A stretch of 64,000 bases of DNA, from positions 13,502 through 77,501 of the forward strand of contig KB911090.1 in NCBI GenBank assembly GCA_000383355.1. Reading direction: 5' to 3'. The notes under the pieces were generated by a model, which saw only the letters and a list, made by a program, of their open reading frames with translations, made no database searches and had not been told where the DNA came from. Origin of the DNA: Flavobacterium sp. SCGC AAA160-P02. Lineage in GTDB: Bacteria > Bacteroidota > Bacteroidia > Flavobacteriales > Flavobacteriaceae. Positions 19,583 through 26,727 of the stretch are shown here, piece by piece. A program made the position numbers and the translations under genes. Position 1 is the first letter of the stretch, and every line of letters begins with the position of its first letter.

Positions 19583-20017
19583 TTAAATACCCCAGCTTTT
19601 ATTTGGGATTTCTCCCATAACAAAATGAAGTATTCCTTCGTTCATCAATTCGTTATGGGTGATGAATGTTCTGTTTAATTCTTCACCATTTAAGGTTACT
19701 GATTGTATATAAATATTTTTAGTTGAAGCATTTTTAACGCTTACTGAAGAAAGCCCTAATTTGACTTCCAATTTTGCTTCATTTAAATCATTAAAATAAA
19801 GCTGTGCTGAAGTTTTAATTCCAGTAACATGATTTTCATTAATGTATTTTTCGTCTGATACTAGATCAAATTCTTTAATAGATTTTGAGAACTTCGCTAC
19901 AAAAAAAACTTTCTGATTTTTAGCCCATCCTTTGCTATATCTAAATCCAGATATAGTAAACTTATCTACTATTTTTAGTTGTGAAAGTTCTGTATTATCC
20001 CAATAGCAAAACATCAA
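19583..20017 (-). pseudogene. GH92 alpha-mannosidase remnant with catalytic domain deleted
   Basis: The 144-residue frame is a fusion of two distant parts of a GH92 alpha-mannosidase. Residues about 8-88 match the end of the N-terminal beta-sandwich domain (ISGFRYSKGWAKNQ, FFVAKFSKSI, VKLGLSSVSVKNAS). Residues about 89-144 match the very C-terminus (IYIQSVTLNGEELNRTFI, then GEIPNKSWG). A normal GH92 is about 720-780 residues, so both the N-terminus and the whole catalytic (alpha/alpha)6 domain with its calcium site are missing, while the reading frame is kept. No signal peptide is present. It is the first gene of the minus-strand SSS-GH130-GH18-SusCD run and faces the LytS gene. Enzymatic activity is not possible; it is probably a relic. 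Confidence 0.75.
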
Positions 20018-20163
20018 AAAAAATATATTATATTTATATTAGCTTTTTTAATATTCATTATTTATTCTTATTTATTCTAGTAAAAATTGAAAAAAATAAC
20101 TGTTTAACGAATAAAATTAGACGGATGACTACTGAGTTCAGCTAAACGTTAAAAAACTTAAAT

Positions 20164-21213
20164 ATGAAAACAAAAAAAATATTCAAACTTAGTCGAAGAC
20201 ATCATATTCTTTTTTGGTTTTTTTACTTTTTACTAAACACACTTCGTTGGGGAAATTATTTTGATGATTACTTGTATTCACTTAAAACGAATGTTATTGG
20301 TTTTCCAGTACACATGATTTTGGTTTACTTAAATATTTTTATTTTAATGCCTAGGCTTGTTTTCAAAAGAAAATATTTTTCATATATCATTGCTCTTATT
20401 GCTTCTCTTTTGTTGATGGTTTTTATTAAATTTAATCTTACCTATTATCTAGTAAGTGAAAATATATGGCCAGAAGGACCAGCAGTTATAAATGATTTCA
20501 CCTTTAGTTATGCAATTGATATGATGATAGGAGAATTGTATGTAACTACCTTTGTAACTGCTATAAAAATTACGATGGATTGGCTGGAAGAACAGAAAAG
20601 GACGGCAGCATTAGAAAAAATGCAATCTGATACAGAACTCAAGTTTTTGAGGACTCAAATTTCACCTCATTTCTTTTTTAACACCCTTAATAATATTTAT
20701 TCCTTAGCTATAGAAAAGTCAGAAAAAACACCAAAAATTATACTTAAACTTTCAGAATTAATGCGTTATCTATTGTACGAAACAAGAACAAAAAGACAGC
20801 GTTTAGAAAAAGAGATCATCTGTATTCAAAATTATCTTGAATTAGAGTCAATAAGATATGGTAAACTGCTAGATATAGACATGAAAATAAGTGGAGATAT
20901 AATGAATAAGAAAATTGCGCCTATATTATTGCTTTCTTTTGTTGAAAATGCTTTTAAACATGGTGCAAATAAAAATATAGGAAATATAAAAATTGATATA
21001 GATTTTAAAATAATAGAAAATTTTCTTTATTTTACTATTTCAAACCCGGTCCCCAAAGCAATTAAAAACAAACAAATTATAAAACATCCTGGGGGCATTG
21101 GGCTGAAAAATGTTAAAAAAAGACTAGCTCTAGGATACAACCCTGATGAATACGAATTAAATATTGAAAGCAAAGACAAGGTATTTATTGTTAATCTCAA
21201 AATAAAAGTATAA
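20164..21213 (+). CDS. LytS-type sensor histidine kinase
   Basis: A 349-residue inner-membrane kinase with about four hydrophobic segments in residues 15-135. A short coiled linker precedes the His_kinase domain (PF06580 type), with phosphoacceptor H169 in TQISPHFFFNTLNN. The ATPase part has VENAFKHG (N box) and GGIGLKNVKKRL (G box). Its stop overlaps the start of the next gene (TAATG), so the two are translationally coupled. It is divergent from the GH92 remnant across a 146-base gap and may regulate the glycan locus, but nothing in the sequence proves this. Confidence 0.92.
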   Translation: MKTKKIFKLSRRHHILFWFFYFLLNTLRWGNYFDDYLYSLKTNVIGFPVHMILVYLNIFILMPRLVFKRKYFSYIIALIASLLLMVFIKFNLTYYLVSENIWPEGPAVINDFTFSYAIDMMIGELYVTTFVTAIKITMDWLEEQKRTAALEKMQSDTELKFLRTQISPHFFFNTLNNIYSLAIEKSEKTPKIILKLSELMRYLLYETRTKRQRLEKEIICIQNYLELESIRYGKLLDIDMKISGDIMNKKIAPILLLSFVENAFKHGANKNIGNIKIDIDFKIIENFLYFTISNPVPKAIKNKQIIKHPGGIGLKNVKKRLALGYNPDEYELNIESKDKVFIVNLKIKV

Positions 21214-21914
21214 TGAAAATAAGCTGTTTAATAATTGATGACGAACCCTTGGCTATTAATGTTATAAAAAAACACATAGAAGAAGTTGAAAATATAAATA
21301 TTATTGAAAGTTTTAACAGTGCAATTAATGCATTAAACTTCTTAAAAAGTAATACTGTAGATTTAATCTTTTTAGATATAAATATGCCTTTGCTAGATGG
21401 CTTAGATTTTATTAAAAGTTTAGATAAAAAGCCATTAATAATAATTACTTCAGCTTATGACGAATATGCAATAAAAACCTATGAATTAGAGGTCCTAGAT
21501 TATTTAATGAAACCAATATCATTTCCTAGGTTTTTAAAAGCTATCAATAGAGCTTTTAAAGAGCTTGACGCTCATTCAAACTTAAATGTAAAAGTCTCCA
21601 AAAGAGCCCATATTTTCATTAAAGTAGATAAAAAGAAAATGCAAAAAATCTATCTAGATGAAATCTTAATTATTGAGTCTTTAAGAGATTATTTAAAAAT
21701 AACTACGCTTACAAACAAATACATTATTCATAGTACTTTAAGTAATTTTACTGAAAAGTTACCGTCAAACAATTTTATACGAATACATAGATCATTCACA
21801 ATTGCTATAGATAAAATTGAGGTAGTTCAAGGAAATAGTGTAGAAATTGATGGTGTTAAATATGTGATAGGTAGATCTTATATTGAGCTTGTAAAAAAAA
21901 GAATATTACAATAA
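21213..21914 (+). CDS. LytTR-family response regulator
   Basis: A 233-residue cytoplasmic response regulator. The receiver domain (1-120) has acidic residues D9-D10, phosphoacceptor D55 in FLDINMP and K100 in DYLMKP. A LytTR DNA-binding domain follows (about 130-230; KKKMQKIYLDEILIIESLRD, then FIRIHRSFTI). It overlaps the kinase gene by one base and is its cognate partner. LytTR regulators bind direct repeats upstream of targets; I could not identify such a pair in the adjacent intergenic region. Confidence 0.93.
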   Translation: MKISCLIIDDEPLAINVIKKHIEEVENINIIESFNSAINALNFLKSNTVDLIFLDINMPLLDGLDFIKSLDKKPLIIITSAYDEYAIKTYELEVLDYLMKPISFPRFLKAINRAFKELDAHSNLNVKVSKRAHIFIKVDKKKMQKIYLDEILIIESLRDYLKITTLTNKYIIHSTLSNFTEKLPSNNFIRIHRSFTIAIDKIEVVQGNSVEIDGVKYVIGRSYIELVKKRILQ

Positions 21915-22051
21915 CTTTCAAAAATTTAAAAGTATGCTTTATTAAAGTATTCTAACAGACCAATAGATTATAAGAGAGCTCATTCTTGTTTTATTATCTG
22001 AAAAAAATATTAAATCCTCTTAAATTAATTTCTTCTAACAGTACTATTTTT

Positions 22052-22357
22052 TTAATGATTCATCAAAAGCTGATAATTATACATAATTTTATCGACTATT
22101 AATTGCCCATTTTTGATGGTACTAGATTCTACGGTTATTTTAGCAATAACCTTTCCATTTTCAGCAATTCCTTTAATATGAAATTTTCCTCCAGGAAAGA
22201 AAACTTTTAATCCGTCTGATTCATCTTGTAGGTATAAATCAAACTCCCCACTAGTCCAGTTTATAAACTTCAAATAAAGAGCTTCAGAATCAAAAAAAAC
22301 TTCTTCTTTAAGTTCATTAAAGGAGGATAAAGAGAAGGTTTGTTTATTTATACTCAT
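22052..22357 (-). CDS. Small hypothetical protein downstream of nagB
   Basis: A 101-residue cytoplasmic protein without signal peptide or membrane segment, 31 bases downstream of the NagB gene and presumably on its transcript. The alternating pattern (EALYLKFINWTSGEFDLYLQ, KFHIKGIAENGKVIAKITVE) predicts a mostly beta-strand fold. I do not recognise a family. It could be a small sugar-related accessory protein or a fragment of a longer beta-sandwich protein. Confidence 0.55.
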   Translation of the reverse strand: MSINKQTFSLSSFNELKEEVFFDSEALYLKFINWTSGEFDLYLQDESDGLKVFFPGGKFHIKGIAENGKVIAKITVESSTIKNGQLIVDKIMYNYQLLMNH

Positions 22358-22388
22358 CCATTTTAATTTAAGAAAAGCCCTATTTAGT

Positions 22389-24311
22389 TTAAAAATGATA
22401 GCGCTTAAAGGCTTCTATTGCAGCATAATCTGCTAATCCAAAATCATTATATTTTACAGCTGTTAAACGGTTTCTATCTTCAACTCTCACCCAAAATTCT
22501 CTAGAATCATCTCCCTGATACATCACACCGTCTTTTTGAGATTGATGATAAAAAATAGCATGTCTTTTTCTTAATACTTGATCTGGACTCAAAGGCACAG
22601 CCATATCAATTTCATACGATTCCCACTCATGCCAAGCTCCACGATATAACCAAACCCAGCAGTCGTTCATGTATTTTTTATCTTTTACTTCTTTCAATGC
22701 TATAAAAAGGGCATCTAAACAAACCTTGTGTGTTCCGTGAGGGTCTGCCAGATCTCCAGCAGCATAAATTTGATGAGGTTTTATTGTATCAATTAAACTT
22801 GTCATTAAATGAATATCTTTATTTGATAAATTGCCTTTTTTAATAGTACCTGTCTCATAAAAAGGAAGGTTTAAGAAATGTACATTTTTATCCGAAAGCC
22901 CCAAATACCTTGTGGCAGCAAGAGATTCTCTTTTTCTAATTGTCCTTTTTAAGTGTCTTACTTCCAAAGAATCTATAGCATCATTTCTTTTTTTATTTTT
23001 TAAAAAATCAATAATTTCACTAACCTTTTTAGAATCTGAATTTATTTCTTTAGAAACTTCTGCAAATTTTAATGCTTCCTCATCTGAAACAGCAATATTC
23101 CCAGAGGTTTGATAGGCTACATGAACTTCATGACCTTGCCTTAATAATCTATCAAAAGTACCTCCCATAGAAATTACATCATCATCTGGATGTGGACTAA
23201 AAATAATGACCCTTTTTTTTGCGGGATTAGCTCTTTCTGGTCTTTTAGCATCGTCTGCAAAAGGCTTACCCCCTGGCCAACCAGTAATTGTATTTTGTAG
23301 TTTATTAAACATTTTTATGTTTAAATCATAAGCAGCTCCTTCTTGCATTAAAAGACCAGACATCCCGTTAGTGTTGTAATCTTTGTCTGTTAACTTTAAA
23401 ATAGGCTTTTTTAATAAATTACTCAACCAAACAACTGCTTGTAACTTTAAACTAGTATCCCAAATACATGATCTAACTAACCAAGGAGTTTTAACACGTG
23501 TTAGTTTAGCGGAAGCTTCTTTATCCATAACAAAAGTAGTATTGTTATGATGTTGTAAATATGTTGCAGGTACATTTGCACTAATTTCTCCTTCTATTGT
23601 TTTTTTAATTATGATAGTTTTATTTGCCCCCCAAGCAAGTAGCACAATTCTCTTAGCATTTTTAACTGTTCCAATGCCCATTGTTATTGCTTTTCTAGGA
23701 ACATTTTCAATCCCAAAAAAAGAAGGTGCAGCATCAATTCTGGTTATATGGTCTAAAGTAATTATTCTAGTTTCAGAATTAAAATGAGAACCTGGCTCAT
23801 TAAAACCTATATGGCCAGTTCTTCCAATTCCTAATAGTTGAAAATCTAGGCCGCCTACCTTTTTAATTTTCATTTCATAATCGATACAGTACTGAAGAAT
23901 ATTTTTTGCAGTTACAGTTCCATCAGGAATATTGATGTTTTCTGGTAAAATATCTACATGATTAAAAAGATGTTCATGCATAAAATAAAAATAACTTTGA
24001 ATGTTACTTTTATCCATTCCGTAATATTCATCTAAATTAAAGGTAATTACATTTTTAAAACTTAACTCTTCTTCTCTGTGCATTCTAACAAGTTCCTCGT
24101 AAACTTTTACTGGAGAAGAGCCTGTTGCCAATCCTAAAACACAAATAGCTTTTTCTTGTTGTTTTTTTCTAATTAATTGTGCTATTTCTTGAGCAACTAA
24201 AACAGAAGCTTCTTGAGATGATTGATAGGTAATATTATGAATTTTCTCAAACCTAGTGTCTTCAAATTTACCTATGGATTGATAGATTGTTTTTTTTATG
24301 TCAGACATCAT
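22389..24311 (-). CDS. nagB: Glucosamine-6-phosphate deaminase with C-terminal PIG-L-like domain
   Basis: A 640-residue cytoplasmic protein of the long Bacteroidota NagB type. Residues about 25-290 are the deaminase domain, with LATGSSP (61-67), FNLDEYYG (91-98, catalytic-type D94) and GIGRTGHIGFNEPG (161-174, H167). Residues about 365-600 are a PIG-L/LmbE-like deacetylase domain with metal motif HPDDD (374-378). NagB converts glucosamine-6-phosphate into fructose-6-phosphate and ammonia. The position equivalent to E. coli Asp141 is threonine (T165), so the active-site triad differs from the enteric enzyme. It links GlcNAc released by the glycan locus to glycolysis. No NagA gene is visible in the window. 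Confidence 0.9.
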   Translation of the reverse strand: MMSDIKKTIYQSIGKFEDTRFEKIHNITYQSSQEASVLVAQEIAQLIRKKQQEKAICVLGLATGSSPVKVYEELVRMHREEELSFKNVITFNLDEYYGMDKSNIQSYFYFMHEHLFNHVDILPENINIPDGTVTAKNILQYCIDYEMKIKKVGGLDFQLLGIGRTGHIGFNEPGSHFNSETRIITLDHITRIDAAPSFFGIENVPRKAITMGIGTVKNAKRIVLLAWGANKTIIIKKTIEGEISANVPATYLQHHNNTTFVMDKEASAKLTRVKTPWLVRSCIWDTSLKLQAVVWLSNLLKKPILKLTDKDYNTNGMSGLLMQEGAAYDLNIKMFNKLQNTITGWPGGKPFADDAKRPERANPAKKRVIIFSPHPDDDVISMGGTFDRLLRQGHEVHVAYQTSGNIAVSDEEALKFAEVSKEINSDSKKVSEIIDFLKNKKRNDAIDSLEVRHLKRTIRKRESLAATRYLGLSDKNVHFLNLPFYETGTIKKGNLSNKDIHLMTSLIDTIKPHQIYAAGDLADPHGTHKVCLDALFIALKEVKDKKYMNDCWVWLYRGAWHEWESYEIDMAVPLSPDQVLRKRHAIFYHQSQKDGVMYQGDDSREFWVRVEDRNRLTAVKYNDFGLADYAAIEAFKRYHF

Positions 24312-24519
24312 TAAGATTTAGAATAATATGTTAAAGATAAATTTATTATTTTCTGGATTGATGTATTCAAGTTTTTCGACCAAAAACAAGAAATTAGATA
24401 CATAAAACAATTCAATAATAATTTTTAAGTTAAGAAAATTATCTTTTAAATCAATAAATAATAAATAGTGAGTCTAGACAATTAACCTAAAATGTTAAAT
24501 GTTTTTCTATTTTAGTAGA

Positions 24520-25212
24520 ATGAAAAAATTAATTGTTAAATATTCCATAGAGTTTCTTGTTATTTTTTTTGGTATCACAATATCTTTTACACTTCAAGAA
24601 TACTCAAAACAAAATGCTAACTTAAAAAAACAGCAGGATGGATTAAAAAGAGTGTTGAAAGATTTAAAACTTGATGAATTTATTTTTGAATTAACACTAA
24701 GAACTAATACTCATCAAATACAAGCCTCAAAACAAATACTAAATAATAGTATTAGCAATGACAACTATAATTTAACAGTTCCATATTTTGGTACTTTCTT
24801 AAATGATACTGCAATAAAGTCATTAATGTCTACTGGGTTAATTGAAGGGTATGATAATCAAGAGCTAATTACAGATCTCTTAAAATATTATCGTAATGAT
24901 TATGATTTTGTGAAGGATCAGAGTGAGGGAGACGAAAAATTAATGTTTCAACGTCTAGAGTATGTGACTAAAAATTTTGAAATTGATTCTGTTTCGCTCA
25001 ATAAAAAATCAAATTTTGGAGATCTTAATATGCCCTATTTTTATCTTTCAAAAGAAGTATTAAGTAAATTACAAAAAGATAAAATCTACAGAAGTTTTTT
25101 AAACAATATTATATACATCAAAATAGCCTATAATAATTTTGTTGGGAGTGCTCTTAAAAAAAATAGAGAACTTCAAACTAAAACATCCAATCAAATTAAA
25201 CTATATAAATAA
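24520..25212 (+). CDS. Membrane-anchored hypothetical protein (DUF6090-like layout)
   Basis: A roughly 230-residue protein. The start at 24520 (MKKLIVKYSIEFLVIFFGIT) is preferred over 24499, which only adds seven residues. One N-terminal transmembrane segment (about 8-25) is followed by a long helical, charged region (KQNANLKKQQDGLKRVLKDL, then HQIQASKQIL). This layout resembles the widespread Flavobacteriia DUF6090-type proteins, with one membrane helix followed by a periplasmic helical domain, whose function is unknown. It is divergent from nagB and followed by an independent hydroxylase gene. I cannot assign a function. Confidence 0.6.
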   Translation: MKKLIVKYSIEFLVIFFGITISFTLQEYSKQNANLKKQQDGLKRVLKDLKLDEFIFELTLRTNTHQIQASKQILNNSISNDNYNLTVPYFGTFLNDTAIKSLMSTGLIEGYDNQELITDLLKYYRNDYDFVKDQSEGDEKLMFQRLEYVTKNFEIDSVSLNKKSNFGDLNMPYFYLSKEVLSKLQKDKIYRSFLNNIIYIKIAYNNFVGSALKKNRELQTKTSNQIKLYK

Positions 25213-25268
25213 CTATGAGATTTCAAAAAAAAATTAATTTGTAACTTGTGCAATATTTATTTTTTAAG

Positions 25269-26528
25269 ATGGAAACCTACGCAAATGTCTTATTGATTGC
25301 TTTACCAAGTTTTATGGTATTAATTTTAATTGAAATACTTTACGGATTGTGGAGAAAAAACCTGACCTATAATTTAATGGATACTATTTCTAGCCTAAGT
25401 GCTGGAACTACAAATATGATTAAAGATTTGTTGGGAATTGGTTTTATTATTATTTCTTATCCGTATATATTAGATACTATTGCCTTAATTCAACTTGAGG
25501 AAAGTATTGGTTTGTATTTAATTGCCTTAGTCTGTATGGATTTTGCGAGTTATTGGAATCATCGTTTAAATCATTCAATAAATATATTCTGGAATAGACA
25601 TGTTGTACATCACAGCAGTGAAGAATTTAACTTGGCCTGTGCCCTTCGCCAAAGCATCTCAAAAAATATTATTGGTTTTGGTGCCTTATTTTTAATTCCA
25701 GCGGCTTTATTTGGTGTTCCTCCAAAAATTATTATTGTATTGGCTCCACTTCATCTTTTTGGTCAATTTTGGTATCATACCCGTCATATTGGAAAATTAG
25801 GATGGCTAGAATATATTTTTGTGACACCCTCACAACACAGAGTTCATCATGCTATCAATAAAGAATATGTAGACAAAAACCTTTCTGCCATTTTTTGTAT
25901 TTGGGACCGTTTGTTTGGAACCTTCCAAGAAGAATTAGCAGAAGTACCTTGTGTATATGGCACATTAAAACCTGTACAAACCTGGAATCCAATCATTATT
26001 AATTTTCAACACAATTGGGGGTTAGCAAAAGATGCCTGGCGCGCTAAAAATTGGGGAGATAAGTTTAAACTATGGTTTATGCCAACCGGGTGGCGCCCTA
26101 AGGATGTAGCTGATCGTTTTCCCATATCAGCTATTGAAAACATTTATGCACTAGAAAAATATGCCCCAAAATACTCAACATTACATAAAATTATTGCGGT
26201 GTTTCAGTTTGTATGTTTGAATATCTTTATTTATGTTTTTCTATCCTCTTTTGGTGATCTTAGTGTTGGTTCTCAATTAATTTTTGGACTACTCATTTCA
26301 ACAACTATCTTTGGGTTTACCTCTATAATGGATGGTCATAAATGGGCTTTTTTCTTCGAAATTTCTAGAAGTTTTTTAGGTTTATTATTTTTATTATACC
26401 CTTTTAAATTGACTTTATGGGAAATTAATTTTCCTCTTGCTGTATTTACAACAACCTACTTCATAGCAACACTTTTAACAACATTTTTAATGTATCAATC
26501 GCCACCTGAGCGTTCTATATCGTTTTAA
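25269..26528 (+). CDS. Sterol desaturase/fatty acid hydroxylase family membrane protein
   Basis: A roughly 419-residue inner-membrane di-iron enzyme. The ATG at 25269 is preferred to the upstream GTG at 25248, which adds seven unsupported residues. The family histidine clusters are present: HRLNH (98-102), HVVHH (111-115) and HRVHH (190-194), within a set of transmembrane helices. A C-terminal hydrophobic extension of about 100 residues follows. Family members oxidise lipid or isoprenoid substrates using oxygen. The gene stands alone on the plus strand and is followed by a stem-loop; the substrate is unknown. Confidence 0.85.
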   Translation: METYANVLLIALPSFMVLILIEILYGLWRKNLTYNLMDTISSLSAGTTNMIKDLLGIGFIIISYPYILDTIALIQLEESIGLYLIALVCMDFASYWNHRLNHSINIFWNRHVVHHSSEEFNLACALRQSISKNIIGFGALFLIPAALFGVPPKIIIVLAPLHLFGQFWYHTRHIGKLGWLEYIFVTPSQHRVHHAINKEYVDKNLSAIFCIWDRLFGTFQEELAEVPCVYGTLKPVQTWNPIIINFQHNWGLAKDAWRAKNWGDKFKLWFMPTGWRPKDVADRFPISAIENIYALEKYAPKYSTLHKIIAVFQFVCLNIFIYVFLSSFGDLSVGSQLIFGLLISTTIFGFTSIMDGHKWAFFFEISRSFLGLLFLLYPFKLTLWEINFPLAVFTTTYFIATLLTTFLMYQSPPERSISF

Positions 26529-26577
26529 ATAAGAATCTCTAGTAATGATTTCTACGAACTAAAATCATCTGCTTAAA

Positions 26578-26598
26578 AGCATTCTTTTTAAGAATGCT
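26578..26598 (+). terminator. Stem-loop after sterol-desaturase-family gene
   Basis: A perfect 9-bp stem (26578-26586 AGCATTCTT with 26590-26598) and 3-base loop, 50 bases past the stop codon. It is not followed by a strong T-run, so it may be a weak terminator or an mRNA-protecting hairpin. Confidence 0.45.
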
Positions 26599-26727
26599 CT
26601 TATAGTCATTTAACACAGTGATAATAAAAACAGATTCTTTTAAAAAAAAAATTAACCATTTTTTATTATTTTAGTACAAATCTATTTTACGACAAAACTT
26701 CAACTATTTTTATAAAATTATATTCTT

